A DNA stretch of 64,000 bases. It comes from Pseudomonadales bacterium (GTDB lineage: Bacteria > Pseudomonadota > Gammaproteobacteria > Pseudomonadales > Ketobacteraceae). How positions within the stretch are numbered: position 1 is the first letter of the stretch; every line of letters starts with the position of its first letter. Positions 7,682-16,742 of this stretch are shown piece by piece. A model generated the notes under the pieces. That model searched no databases. It worked only from the letters and a program-made list of their open reading frames with translations, and was not told the origin of the DNA. The translations under genes were made by a program, and so were the position numbers. The DNA lies in contig PAPM01000037.1 in the NCBI GenBank assembly GCA_002708905.1, forward strand, positions 248,001 to 312,000. The letters are read 5' to 3'.

Positions 7682-8383
7682 ATGAAACTGAATACGCTAT
7701 TTTCTGCATCTGTATTAGGACTTGCGATTGCCACGGCATCAACCGCCATGGCGGAAGTCAGTGTCACATCTTTTACTGCCGGGCAGGCGGCGACTGCAGC
7801 CAGTGTTAATGCCAATTTCACGGCAGTGGCGGATGGGGTCAATGCCAATGAAGCGGCGATCGCTGCCTTGCTGGCACGCATCGAAACGCTGGAAGCCGAG
7901 CACGAAACCACAACCTACCAACAGCGTATCGCGGGTTCCACTTACAATTTGAGCTGGACCTATCATGCCTATTTCGGCCAGGAATCGTCGGGTAATATGA
8001 CCAACTACATCCGCTTCCTGATGGGCGGTGGGGGTTCCACCATCACCTTAAACGCAAATGGCACCGTAACTGAACTGAATGCTTCTGAAGAAGAGCATGA
8101 GGGTTCAACCTACCTGGACGTGTCCGGCGACATTAATTACAACAACAGTATGCAAACCAATTCGGACAGCTGGGAAGACACTTCCGGTACCACGACCTGG
8201 TCCGTGAATGAAACAACCGGTGTGGTCACCATTGTGTGGGAGGGTGTGGAAGAAGATTCCTTCCAGTCGTCAGAAGATGGCAGCCTGTTTGTACGGCAGG
8301 GAACGGTGAATGAAATAAAAGACGACCAGCGTAATGTAGAAAGCCACAACGTCTACTTCGTTCGCATTCCGACCCAACCTTAA
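7682..8383 (+). CDS. Secreted protein with FTAGQAATAASVNANF motif, function unknown
   Basis: A 233-residue exported protein. The start at 7682 follows a GAGGAA site and gives a clean signal peptide (MKLNTLFSASVLGLAIATAS..AMA-E). The mature N-terminus reads VTSFTAGQAATAASVNANF, a motif that recurs at the head of many bacterial surface and tail-fibre-like proteins (FxAGxxxxAxxVNxNF). A short coiled coil follows (NEAAIAALLARIETLEAEHE, near residues 55-75). The rest is a Thr/Ser/Gly-rich beta region. It lies 54 bp after the TSP3 lipoprotein and ends at a strong terminator, so the two probably form a transcription unit and may sit together on the surface. No enzymatic motif was seen. Confidence 0.75.
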   Translation: MKLNTLFSASVLGLAIATASTAMAEVSVTSFTAGQAATAASVNANFTAVADGVNANEAAIAALLARIETLEAEHETTTYQQRIAGSTYNLSWTYHAYFGQESSGNMTNYIRFLMGGGGSTITLNANGTVTELNASEEEHEGSTYLDVSGDINYNNSMQTNSDSWEDTSGTTTWSVNETTGVVTIVWEGVEEDSFQSSEDGSLFVRQGTVNEIKDDQRNVESHNVYFVRIPTQP

Positions 8384-8399
8384 CCAGAGCAAAAAGCAA

Positions 8400-8423
8400 G
8401 GGCCTCATTTGAGGCCCTTTTTC
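8400..8423 (+). terminator. Rho-independent terminator between convergent genes
   Basis: GGGCCTC-ATTT-GAGGCCC followed by TTTTT, 17 bp after the stop of the secreted protein. It is also close enough to the helicase stop (8436, leftward) to serve both genes. Confidence 0.9.
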
Positions 8424-8435
8424 ATCTCTACAGCA

Positions 8436-10385
8436 CTATTCAAAATCCAGCAATTCATCCAGCACCGAACCACCACCGTGGCCATGGTGATAACCAAAAT
8501 GCTGATATTCCACCAGCTGTGACGGAAGGTATTCCAGAAAATAACTGCTGGTTGCCGCATGCACAAAAGAGCCACCGTGAAACACGGTTTGACTACTGTC
8601 CCCGGCGCGGGTAATCAGCAATTCATTCTGGGCCCGGGTCAGGGCCACGTACAGAATGCGGCGTTCCTCTTCTTCGGCTTCTTTATCCCCCAGACTGCGC
8701 ATGTGGGGATACATGCCCGGTTGCACACCAAGGCAATAACATACCGGTGCTTCTGTGCCTTTTGCGCTGTGCACGGTAATCAGTGTGACACAGTCTTCCT
8801 GGTCGGATTTTTCCGCCTCGGAATTGGAGATGGGGTCCAGGGTATAGGCTTCCACAAACCCCAGCAGATCTTTATAGCGTAACGCCAGATCCGACAACAG
8901 GCGCAAATCGGACAGGCGACTTTCCCAGCGGTCGTAGCGCTGCGAGAGCGCCTTGCCCAGGTGTTCTGCTCCCAGTTTCAGAGCGGTATTGGGCTCGGAG
9001 CGATATTGCTGGATCAGGGCGATACCATGGCGGATGTCTTCCCGCTTGGCCAGAGTGCTGTCCAGCACCTGCAACGGATTCTCCGCCGGGTCCAGTGCGA
9101 TGAGTTGCTTCACAATTTTGGCCGCAGTGGCATCGCCGATTTTGGGCCAGCATTTCAGGTAGCGAATCCAGGCCAGTTCGTCATAGGAATTGATGGCCGC
9201 CCGGCACAGGGACAGCAGGTCCTTCACATGAGCCGCTTCCAGCAGGCTGGTGCCACCGACAAACTTGTAGGGAATACTGCGTTCAATCAAAGCCCCTTCC
9301 AGGGTTTTGGCGGACCAGGCAGAACGCACCAGCACCATGTGGTCGCTCCAGGGTGTACCGGCTTCATGTCGCTCCTGTAAATCCGTGGCAATCCACTCCG
9401 CTTCATCAAACTTGCTCTCAAAATCCATCAGAATGGGGCCGAGCCCGCGGCCGCGATGGGCATGGAGTTTCTTGTCATAGTCGATGCTCGATTGCTCCAG
9501 CAGCCAATTGGCCAGATTGAGGATTTCCTGGGTGCTGCGGTAGTTTTCCTGCAGTTTCAGTATCTCGGCATTCGGCAGTCGGCTGTCGAACTCGTGCACG
9601 TTGCGGAAATCGGCGCCGCGAAAGGCGTAAATGGACTGGGCGTCGTCACCGACGCAGAACAGTTGGGCGTGGGCCGAGAGCGCCAGCAGAATTCGCCATT
9701 GCAGGGGGTTGGTGTCCTGCATTTCATCCACCAGAACATGTTGGTAGAGCCCGGCGATGCGGTCCCGCAATTTGCTGTTGTTCTCCAGCCCCTGTACAAA
9801 CAAATGCAGAATGTCATCGTAATCCAGATAACGTCGTTCAGTCTTGCGCTGCTCATATTCCCGGGCAATCTCTACCAGCCGGGTCATGGTGTTTTCGTCC
9901 AGCTCGGTGAATTGCAGCAGGTAATTCTCCAACTCCAGGCAGCAGTTCTTGGCGTAGGAAATGTAATTCAGAATGCTGGCGGCTTTGGGAAAATCCCGCT
10001 TCTCACCCTTTTTGAGGCGTTCGCCGCGAATCATCTGCAGCAGGCTCTGGGCGTCGTCCCGGTCGATGACGGTGCGGTCTTCCACCCCGAAAGCCTTGGG
10101 TACCCTTCGCATCACCTGCAGGCAAAAGTGGTGGAAAGTGCCGGCAGTGATATTGTCAGCGACTTTTCCCGCTTCATTATGCAGGCGCAGCAACATCTCC
10201 TTGGCCGCGCGGCGGGTGAAGGTGAGCATAAGCAGGCGCTCACCGGGAACACCCTGTTTAACCAGAAACAGGATACGGCCGATGATGGTTCGGGTTTTGC
10301 CGGTGCCGGCGCCGGCCAATATGAGCAGGTGGCGCGCCGTGCCCTGATAGTGGGCAGCCGCCTGTTGTTCGGAATTCAGTTTCAT
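8436..10385 (-). CDS. UvrD/Rep-family ATP-dependent DNA helicase
   Basis: A 649-residue superfamily 1A helicase. Visible motifs in order: Q motif and Walker A (LNSEQQAAAHY, AGAGTGKTRTI), Ia (LTFTRRAAKEM), Walker B (LVDEMQDTNPLQW, a DEMQ variant of the usual DEFQ), III (GDDAQSIYAFRGAD), IV (ENYRSTQEI), V (VTLITVHSAKGTEAPVC) and VI (LYVALTRAQNEL). Such enzymes unwind DNA 3'-5' in repair or replication restart. It is shorter than UvrD and Rep and lacks their C-terminal extension, so I give no symbol. The start ATG at 10385 begins MKLNSEQQ; an ATG 9 bp upstream is possible and neither has a clear ribosome binding site. Confidence 0.88.
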   Translation of the reverse strand: MKLNSEQQAAAHYQGTARHLLILAGAGTGKTRTIIGRILFLVKQGVPGERLLMLTFTRRAAKEMLLRLHNEAGKVADNITAGTFHHFCLQVMRRVPKAFGVEDRTVIDRDDAQSLLQMIRGERLKKGEKRDFPKAASILNYISYAKNCCLELENYLLQFTELDENTMTRLVEIAREYEQRKTERRYLDYDDILHLFVQGLENNSKLRDRIAGLYQHVLVDEMQDTNPLQWRILLALSAHAQLFCVGDDAQSIYAFRGADFRNVHEFDSRLPNAEILKLQENYRSTQEILNLANWLLEQSSIDYDKKLHAHRGRGLGPILMDFESKFDEAEWIATDLQERHEAGTPWSDHMVLVRSAWSAKTLEGALIERSIPYKFVGGTSLLEAAHVKDLLSLCRAAINSYDELAWIRYLKCWPKIGDATAAKIVKQLIALDPAENPLQVLDSTLAKREDIRHGIALIQQYRSEPNTALKLGAEHLGKALSQRYDRWESRLSDLRLLSDLALRYKDLLGFVEAYTLDPISNSEAEKSDQEDCVTLITVHSAKGTEAPVCYCLGVQPGMYPHMRSLGDKEAEEEERRILYVALTRAQNELLITRAGDSSQTVFHGGSFVHAATSSYFLEYLPSQLVEYQHFGYHHGHGGGSVLDELLDFE

Positions 10386-10504
10386 CGTCGGCATGATACC
10401 GGAGGCGGCCGGCACAGCATAGGCATTGCATAAACATGCGCAGCACTGGCACCTTCGCGGTGGGGCTGTATAATGCGGGCATCGTTACGCTGTCAGGACT
10501 TTTC

Positions 10505-11413
10505 ATGTCGCACGGAGCTGATTCCCTTAAGAGCATCCTGTTTGCCCTGGGTGCCAATACGGCGATTGCCATTGCCAAACTGGTGGCTGCCATGGTCACC
10601 GGCTCCGGTGCCATGCTGGCGGAGGCCATTCACTCTTTTGCGGATGCGGGCAACCAGAGCCTGCTGATTCTGGGGTTGAAGCGGGCTAAGGCACCTCCCA
10701 GCGAGGATTACCCCCTGGGCTATGGTAAATCCATTTATTTCTGGTCGTTTATTGTGGCGATCATCCTGTTTAGCCTGGGTGGGCTGTTTTCGCTTTATGA
10801 AGGTTGGCACAAGCTTTCCCATCCGGAACCCCTCAGCTATCCGTTGGTGGCCATTGGGGTGCTGTTGTTTGCCATTGTGGCAGAAGGCGTGTCCATGTGG
10901 GGCTGTCTGCGTGAGGTGAACAAGGTACGCCACGGTCGCTCCTACTGGCGTTGGTTCCGGGAAAGTCGCCAGAGCGAGTTGCTGGTGGTGTTTGGTGAGG
11001 ATCTGGCAGCCCTGGCGGGCCTGGTGTTTGCGCTGCTGGCAATTCTGGTGGCGTTGGTGACCGGCAACCCCATGTACGATGCCATCGGCACCTTGGTGAT
11101 TGGCACGTTGCTGCTGCTGATCGCGGTGTTGATTGGCAATGAGGTCAGAGCCTTGTTGATCGGTCAGAGCGCAGACCCGATGGTGCGTGAGCAAATGCGG
11201 GAATGGCTACAGCAACGGCCGGAGGTAGACCATCTGTTTAACCTGCTGACCATGCAAATGGGGAACGACCTGATGGTGGCGGTGAAGGCCCAGATGGTTG
11301 AGACCGGTTCCCAGCAGGGGCTGGTGGACGCGATTAACGGGGTGGAAAAAGCGTTCAGGGCGCAGTTTACGGGGGTGCGCTGGCTGTTCTTCGAGCCGGA
11401 CTGCGCGGATTAA
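10505..11413 (+). CDS. Cation diffusion facilitator family protein, ZnT9-like
   Basis: A 302-residue inner-membrane protein with five or six hydrophobic helices. The first metal-site region reads AEAIHSFADAGNQ (His and Asp present). The second, normally HxxxD in zinc exporters, reads VVFGEDLAALAGL, with no His; this Glu-Asp form is typical of the SLC30A9/ZnT9-like subgroup, whose transport activity differs from classical zinc efflux. A short cytoplasmic domain follows. The start at 10505 has AGGAC upstream; a further in-frame ATG at 10436 is less likely because it would add a non-family leader. Substrate cannot be deduced. Confidence 0.85.
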   Translation: MSHGADSLKSILFALGANTAIAIAKLVAAMVTGSGAMLAEAIHSFADAGNQSLLILGLKRAKAPPSEDYPLGYGKSIYFWSFIVAIILFSLGGLFSLYEGWHKLSHPEPLSYPLVAIGVLLFAIVAEGVSMWGCLREVNKVRHGRSYWRWFRESRQSELLVVFGEDLAALAGLVFALLAILVALVTGNPMYDAIGTLVIGTLLLLIAVLIGNEVRALLIGQSADPMVREQMREWLQQRPEVDHLFNLLTMQMGNDLMVAVKAQMVETGSQQGLVDAINGVEKAFRAQFTGVRWLFFEPDCAD

Positions 11414-11515
11414 CCAAAGTTTTTGGTACGGGGGTTTAGAATTGATGATTATAAAAGCTATACTCTGTAAACTGTTAGCACTGCTGCATACCTATAAGAA
11501 TAAGGAAGAAGTCGC

Positions 11516-12286
11516 GTGATCGCAGAAAAACGGGCAGAAAACAAGGCGGATACCCGCGAAAAGTTAATCCTGGTTGCCATTAAGATGTTTGCCGAGCAGG
11601 GCTTCAGCGGTGTTTCCATGCGCAATATCAATACCGCCGCCGGCACCCGAAATTCTTCTGCGGTTCATTACCATTTCGGCAGCAAAATGGGGATCATCGA
11701 AGCGGTGATGGAAAAGCTCAACGAGCAATTGCGCCCCATCTTTGATCAGGTCACCGATGCACTGGAAGAGCGAGCCGCTGAAGGTAAGCTCACGGCGGAA
11801 GACATTGCCATGGCCATCCAGTTGCCGTTCTGGGTGTTGAACTGTACCCCTGAGTACGGTCGTTATGCGGTGAAGCTCAGTGCACGGTTGATGCTGGAAG
11901 CCAATGCAGAGTTGAAAGAGCTCTACAACCGTTATTTGGAAGAGCCGGTGGGGCGCATTATGAATTTGATGTCCCGCTTGCAGCCCAATAAAAATCCCCA
12001 TCACCTGCGCTTCCAGATTGTGCATTGTTTTATGGCGACGATCTCGGGAATGTCCACCATTGACCTGATGGACAATACACCGCTGGGCGATGTGCGCTTT
12101 GAGCACAACGCCGAAATGATGATGGTGTATGTGTTTCACGTTGCCAGGGGCCTGGGCTGTGAAAAGCCGGACTTCGGCAGTTTTGATATGGCCTTCTGGT
12201 CGCGATTTGCCAACTATATGCAGTTGAACCCGGAACCGGAGCCGCAGGAAAACTGCGCTCCGGATTCCTCACCGCTACCGGCGTAA
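11516..12286 (+). CDS. TetR/AcrR family transcriptional regulator
   Basis: A 256-residue one-component regulator. The N-terminal HTH reads TREKLILVAIKMFAEQGFSG then SMRNINTAAGTRNSSAVHYHFGSKMGIIEAV, a complete TetR signature at residues 13-65. The C-terminal 180 residues are the ligand/dimer domain. The GTG start is supported by AAGGAAG 7 bp upstream. Length is slightly above the usual 200-220 because of a Pro/Glu-rich tail (PEPEPQENCAPDSSPLPA). Neighbours (CDF protein upstream, NRPS-like protein convergent downstream) do not define a target; the acyl-CoA dehydrogenase further on is a possibility, since related TetR proteins often control fatty-acid genes. Confidence 0.88.
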   Translation: MIAEKRAENKADTREKLILVAIKMFAEQGFSGVSMRNINTAAGTRNSSAVHYHFGSKMGIIEAVMEKLNEQLRPIFDQVTDALEERAAEGKLTAEDIAMAIQLPFWVLNCTPEYGRYAVKLSARLMLEANAELKELYNRYLEEPVGRIMNLMSRLQPNKNPHHLRFQIVHCFMATISGMSTIDLMDNTPLGDVRFEHNAEMMMVYVFHVARGLGCEKPDFGSFDMAFWSRFANYMQLNPEPEPQENCAPDSSPLPA

Positions 12287-12357
12287 TTTGGTATTGTCTT
12301 ATGCGGGAGACTTCAGTTTCTGCCGGAGCGGTGCTGTTAATCGGCTAGCCTGTTGTT

Positions 12358-13950
12358 TTAAAGAGTCCCTTCCTCTTCCTCAACATCGTCTTGCCCGGAT
12401 TCGGGTACCCAGCCCAGGCTGTTGCCGTGGGTGGCCAGAATAAAACTGCTGAGCTTCTCAATGGTGGGCAGTTCGTAGAGGACTGAAATCGGGATATCGA
12501 GCTTCAATTGCTGTTTGATTCTGAATTTCATCTCGGTGACCTGCAAGCTATGGCCACCCAGCTCGAAAAAGCTGGCGTTGGGAGCGATGTCCGTTTTTTG
12601 CAGCAGTTCCTTCCAGATATTACGCAGTTGTTCCGGCAGGCTGGGACGATTAGCCGGATCATTGTTTTTGTCCTGCTTCAGCAGTGCCAGTAGGTCCTTG
12701 ACCAGGAACTGAACCTGATCGGTGCCCAGTTTGGCGGGATCGTAATGAATGCTGAGATCCACACGACTTGCCTGTTCAATCACGTGAATTTCAAACGGTG
12801 CCAACATCAGCCCTGTACTATGCTGTGCAACCTCCAGAATGCTGTCGGCGCTGCCATCCACATCAAACCAATGGTAATGCACCATGGGTACCGGGCTACC
12901 GGACTGGCAGAGTGTATGGGCCAGCTGCTCTGACACCGGTGAAAAACGGGTATGCAGACTGGCCAGTTGCGTGGAGGCATTGAATGACTGGCCTTCCAGC
13001 TTTTGCGCCTGAACCGGGACGTAATAAGGAAAATACCCCAACAGGTTTTCAAATTCTCCGTCCTTCAGATAAGGATCAGAAAACCAATAGGTGATCCCCT
13101 GGTGGGACAGCCAGGAATAAAGACATTGATGGATTGCCTCGCACAGCCATTGCTTGGCGCTTTGTCCCGCCGGCAAGTGGGCGTTGATAAACCCGGTATC
13201 CAGTTGCTCCCGATGCAGTGCGCTTTTGGTGCAGAGTTCGGTGCCGGGTTGCTCGTGCAGTGCTTTCGGTGCCAGGCGCTGCCATTCTTTGGTCAGGAAA
13301 GGTTTGTTCAATACCTCTGCAGACCAATGGGCGAATGCGGTTTGAGTACAGTGGGCGGCCAGTTCAATCTCGGCTACATCAGTAAACAGCGTAGCAAGGA
13401 CGTGATTGCCCAGGCGCAATAGTGAGTAACTGTCCAACAACAGCGGATGGCAGGCTAACAGCAGGTGGGATGGTGCCTGTTCCTGCTGTACCAGGGTAAA
13501 CGCAAGCGCCTGCTGCTCGGAGCTGCGTTGCACCAGACGGCCACGAATCTCGTTTAACTGCTCAGCAGCTGCACCACTGTTCGTACCCATCTGAAAAAAT
13601 TCTACGGCCGGCCCATCTCCGCTCTTGAAGCGGCGTTCTTGGCAATCGTAGTGGGCGCTGAGAGCCGGGTACAATCTATGCAGTTTTTGCAGTACCGACT
13701 GCAAGGCCGGCAAGGTCAGGGTTTCCGAAAACTGCAATTCAACGACGCGATTGCTGGGTTGTTGTTCAAGGCGACGGAACAGCTCGGCCTGATGAGGAGA
13801 CAGTTGCAGGGGGTTGTCGTGGCGGGCGCTGCCCTGGGTACTGGGACGGCGGGCGCTGTTCAGCTTCTTCTGTCGAATTTTTTCAAACAAAAGTTGCCGT
13901 TGCTCGGGGCTCAGGTCGGCAAATTGAGACAGCGCGTTATCGGACGTCAT
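12358..13950 (-). CDS. Orphan NRPS-like protein: condensation-fold domain plus peptidyl carrier domain
   Basis: A 530-residue stand-alone protein. It begins with a short helical element (LSPEQRQLLFEKIRQKKLN, residues 13-31) like those at the head of NRPS condensation modules. Residues 47-425 resemble a condensation/epimerisation fold (LQLSPHQAELFRRL start), but the catalytic HHxxxDG motif is changed to HPLLLDS at 168-174, losing the second, catalytic His. The C-terminus is a carrier domain with an intact phosphopantetheine site (FFELGGHSLQ). No adenylation, ketosynthase or thioesterase domain is present here or in the neighbours. It may hold or shuttle an acyl/aminoacyl group for enzymes elsewhere. 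AAGG lies before the ATG. Confidence 0.8.
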   Translation of the reverse strand: MTSDNALSQFADLSPEQRQLLFEKIRQKKLNSARRPSTQGSARHDNPLQLSPHQAELFRRLEQQPSNRVVELQFSETLTLPALQSVLQKLHRLYPALSAHYDCQERRFKSGDGPAVEFFQMGTNSGAAAEQLNEIRGRLVQRSSEQQALAFTLVQQEQAPSHLLLACHPLLLDSYSLLRLGNHVLATLFTDVAEIELAAHCTQTAFAHWSAEVLNKPFLTKEWQRLAPKALHEQPGTELCTKSALHREQLDTGFINAHLPAGQSAKQWLCEAIHQCLYSWLSHQGITYWFSDPYLKDGEFENLLGYFPYYVPVQAQKLEGQSFNASTQLASLHTRFSPVSEQLAHTLCQSGSPVPMVHYHWFDVDGSADSILEVAQHSTGLMLAPFEIHVIEQASRVDLSIHYDPAKLGTDQVQFLVKDLLALLKQDKNNDPANRPSLPEQLRNIWKELLQKTDIAPNASFFELGGHSLQVTEMKFRIKQQLKLDIPISVLYELPTIEKLSSFILATHGNSLGWVPESGQDDVEEEEGTL

Positions 13951-14280
13951 GCTCGCACCTTACTTTATCGTTATTGTAGTCGATTTATAGTTTTTGTTCT
14001 AAACGATCTATGTCATCAGCACCGTCACCGGGCTCATCAATTGCAGGCTTTCAAGATCGGAAGCAATTATTATAGGTCATCCAGCCCAGCTACATGATTG
14101 TAATATGTGGCCCATCAGGCGCATAAATCCGTTTATTTTAATTATTGTTACCCAGTCGCAACCCGGTATGTGACATAGTCCGGGTACATCTAAGATGATA
14201 AGGCAAAACCCGAGGCTGGATTGTAGGGGATTTGTGCAAAACCCCGCACAGAACACTTACAAAACTTAACAGAAAGAGGC
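13951..14280. other. 330-bp AT-rich intergenic stretch upstream of the NRPS-like gene
   Basis: It carries the promoter region of the leftward NRPS-like gene and the 3' flank of the acyl-CoA dehydrogenase unit. There is no credible ORF. One symmetric element, ACCCGG-TATGT-G-ACATA-GT-CCGGGT at 14161-14185, is a possible operator. Otherwise nothing was seen. Confidence 0.4.
14161..14185. promoter_or_regulatory. Nested inverted repeat, candidate operator
   Basis: Outer arms ACCCGG/CCGGGT enclose inner arms TATGT/ACATA. The 25-bp element lies about 210 bp upstream of the NRPS-like start and about 100 bp after the acyl-CoA dehydrogenase terminator. Function is a guess; it may be chance. Confidence 0.25.
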
Positions 14281-14307
14281 AAAAAAAGGCCCTCCATTGG
14301 GAGGGCC
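14281..14307 (-). terminator. Rho-independent terminator of the acyl-CoA dehydrogenase gene
   Basis: Read on the minus strand: GGCCCTCC-CAAT-GGAGGGCC followed by seven T. It lies 54 bp after the dehydrogenase stop. Confidence 0.92.
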
Positions 14308-14361
14308 ACAGGTAACCCAGTGCGAGGTGGGTTGAAAAAGTATTACCGAATCAAACGCACA

Positions 14362-16185
14362 TCAGTCCAGGAAAGAGAAGTTCTCCTCTTTCATTTTCAT
14401 CAGGGATTTTGGGGAAGCCATCATGCATTCAGCGTGGGCTTTGGCTCTTGGTAACAGTCGGTCAAAATAAAAGTCGGCGGTCTGGATCTTGGCTTTGTAA
14501 AACTCCGGATTATCTGTGCCTGCCGCCAGTTTTTCGTAAGCGGCCTGCGCCATCATGGCCCACATAAACGCCATGCTCACGTAGCCGGAATACATCAGGT
14601 AATCCACGGAGGCTGCACCCACCACGTCAAAGTTTTTGCGGGCACGCATGGCCAGACGGACACTGTATTGCTGCCAGTTGGTGGTGTACTTGAACAGGGG
14701 CCAGATGAACCGGTTCATCTCTTTCTTGTGCGGATTGTTGGATATCAGGCCGTTATCCTTGCAGAACTTCAACACTTCCAGGGTGAAGGTCTTCAGGGTT
14801 TTCATTTTGCCCAGCAGTACTTTACGACCCAGTAAGTCGAGTGCTTGAATCCCGGTTGTACCCTCGTACAAAGTGGCGATTCGGGTATCACGGACGATCT
14901 GCTCCATGCCCCACTCCTTGATGTAACCATGGCCGCCGTACACTTGCATGCCCAGATTGGCAGCTTCATAACCGGTTTCCGTGAGGAAGGCTTTCAGGAT
15001 TGGTGTGAGGAAGCCCAGTTGATCGTCGGCTTCGTTACGGGCTTCTTCGGTTTCACCGAACAGCATGAAATCGGCGTATTTGGCCGCGTAGTACACCATG
15101 GCGCGACCGCCTTCGGCGAAGGCCTTCTGGGTTAACAGCATGCGGCGTACGTCGGCGTGGCAGATAATGGGGTCGGCAACCTTTTCCGGATGCTTTTTAC
15201 CGCTCAGGGCGCGCATGGAAAGGCGCTCTTTGGCATAGGGCAGGGCGCCCTGATAGGACAATTCCGCTGCACCCAGGCCTTGCAGAGAGGTTCCCACGCG
15301 AGCGGAGTTCATGAAGGTAAACATGCACTCCAGACCCTTGTTGGGCGGGCCGATCAGGTAGCCTTCGGCACCCTCAAAATTCATAACACAGGTGGCAGAG
15401 GCGCGGATACCCATTTTGTGTTCGATGGAGCCACACACCACATTATTGAAGTCACCCAGGTTGCCGGCAGGATCGCATTTTACCTTGGGTACGATAAACA
15501 GGGAGATGCCTTTGGTGCCTTCCGGAGCATCCGGCAGTCGGGCCAAGACGATATGGATGATGTTCTCCGCCATATCGTGGTCGCCGGAGGAGATAAAGAT
15601 CTTGGTGCCGGTAATGGCATAGGAACCGTTGTCATTGGGGACCGCTTTGGTTTTCAGCTGACCCAGGTCGGTACCGCAATGGGGTTCGGTCAAACACATG
15701 GTGCCCGACCAGGTGCCTTCACACATTTTGGGCAGAAAATGGTGCTTCTGCTCTTCTGTGCCGTGCAGGTAAATGGTGTTCATGGCGCCCAGGCTCAGGC
15801 CGGGGTACATGCCCCAGGACCAGTTACTGGTACCGATCATTTCCGATTTCATGATGCTGAGGGACAACGGCATGCCCTGACCACCGAATTCTTCGGGGTG
15901 GGAAAGACCTTGCCAGCCACCCTGACAGTATTGCTCATAGGCTTCCTTGAAGCCCTTGGGGGTGGTTACCTTACCGTCTTCGAAGTGACAGCCTTCCTGG
16001 TCGCCGGTTTGGTTAAGGGGAGACAATACCTGTTCACAGAACTTGGCGCATTCGCTGAGAATGGCGTCAACCATGTCCGGCGTGGCGTTTTCGGCGCAGG
16101 GCAGTTTGCTGTAATGCTTTGGGTAATTCAGAACGTCGTTCATCACGAAGTTCATATCACGTAATGGCGCTTTATACTGAGGCAT
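14362..16185 (-). CDS. Acyl-CoA dehydrogenase, 600-residue (FadE5/AcdM-like) type
   Basis: A 607-residue flavoprotein, longer than the 380-residue classical enzymes because of a C-terminal extension domain (about residues 460-600). It oxidises acyl-CoA to trans-2-enoyl-CoA in beta-oxidation, passing electrons to ETF. Visible: FAD/substrate motifs MCLTEPHCGTDLG and TGTKIFISSGDHD (residues 155-205), the YGGHGYIKEWGMEQIVRDTRI stretch, and the Glu-containing LYEGTTGIQALDL near residue 433, where the catalytic base lies in this subgroup. A good AGGAAACAG site precedes the ATG. It is a single-gene unit with its own terminator. Chain-length preference cannot be read from sequence. Confidence 0.92.
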   Translation of the reverse strand: MPQYKAPLRDMNFVMNDVLNYPKHYSKLPCAENATPDMVDAILSECAKFCEQVLSPLNQTGDQEGCHFEDGKVTTPKGFKEAYEQYCQGGWQGLSHPEEFGGQGMPLSLSIMKSEMIGTSNWSWGMYPGLSLGAMNTIYLHGTEEQKHHFLPKMCEGTWSGTMCLTEPHCGTDLGQLKTKAVPNDNGSYAITGTKIFISSGDHDMAENIIHIVLARLPDAPEGTKGISLFIVPKVKCDPAGNLGDFNNVVCGSIEHKMGIRASATCVMNFEGAEGYLIGPPNKGLECMFTFMNSARVGTSLQGLGAAELSYQGALPYAKERLSMRALSGKKHPEKVADPIICHADVRRMLLTQKAFAEGGRAMVYYAAKYADFMLFGETEEARNEADDQLGFLTPILKAFLTETGYEAANLGMQVYGGHGYIKEWGMEQIVRDTRIATLYEGTTGIQALDLLGRKVLLGKMKTLKTFTLEVLKFCKDNGLISNNPHKKEMNRFIWPLFKYTTNWQQYSVRLAMRARKNFDVVGAASVDYLMYSGYVSMAFMWAMMAQAAYEKLAAGTDNPEFYKAKIQTADFYFDRLLPRAKAHAECMMASPKSLMKMKEENFSFLD

Positions 16186-16406
16186 CGCACTGTTTCCTGT
16201 ATTTGTTCTTAACCATCGGTTGTATCAGGTGCGCAAGTGTGCACCATGGTATGGGTGTCGCCATTGGCAGCGTGGAAGGCTGCCTCTGTCAAATTGGCCA
16301 ACGCCCGTTTTAATCGATCCATAATCAGCATAGGCGTATGGAAATTAGGGGCTTAGGCCGGTTTTGTGCGGCTGTAAGCAAACGTGTGCTTAGGTGAGGA
16401 AATGTT

Positions 16407-16742
16407 ATGGAATTGAAAACTGAATCCTGTGAAGCCTGCGGGCCAGGGGCTGCCGGGGTGACTGACAGCGATGTAACCGAATGGATGGCCCAGTTGCCGG
16501 AGTGGAAGATCGTCGAGGAAGAGGGGATGAAGAAGCTGCGGCGTGTGGTTCGGTTTCCCGACTTTGCAGCGGCCCTGGCTTTCACCAATCAGGTGGGTGA
16601 ACTGGCTGAGCAGTTTAACCATCACCCGGCGCTGTTGACGGAATGGGGCAAGGTGACTGTCAGCTGGTGGACACACAGCATCGGAGGCCTGCACCGCAAC
16701 GACTTCATTCTGGCAGCCAAGACCGACTCACTCCCTGATTAA
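16407..16742 (+). CDS. phhB: Pterin-4a-carbinolamine dehydratase
   Basis: A 111-residue protein of the PCD/DCoH family, which dehydrates 4a-hydroxytetrahydrobiopterin to recycle the cofactor of phenylalanine hydroxylase. The family signature is complete: QFNHHPALL near residue 70 (paired catalytic His) and WWTHSIGGLHRNDF near residues 90-103 (third His). The N-terminus carries an extra Cys pair (ESCEACGPGAAG). GAGGAAA lies 6 bp upstream of the ATG. No phenylalanine hydroxylase gene (phhA) is next to it, so it may act alone or have a moonlighting role. Its 3' end overlaps the convergent c-di-GMP gene by 4 bp. Confidence 0.92.
   Translation: MELKTESCEACGPGAAGVTDSDVTEWMAQLPEWKIVEEEGMKKLRRVVRFPDFAAALAFTNQVGELAEQFNHHPALLTEWGKVTVSWWTHSIGGLHRNDFILAAKTDSLPD

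Noticed and set aside
9456-10433. Long plus-strand frame opposite the helicase.
   Set aside because: It is an antisense shadow of clear helicase motifs; the translated sequence resembles no protein domain.
11445-11519. A 24-residue ORF (MIIKAILCKLL...) ending at GTGA over the TetR start, a possible leader peptide.
   Set aside because: Its start overlaps a TATACT-like -10 box of the TetR gene, so it may not be transcribed; the ribosome binding site is poor. Not called as a gene.
15157-16164. 335-residue plus-strand frame opposite the acyl-CoA dehydrogenase.
   Set aside because: Shadow of the dehydrogenase; no start signals or domain; His/Gly-rich antisense composition.
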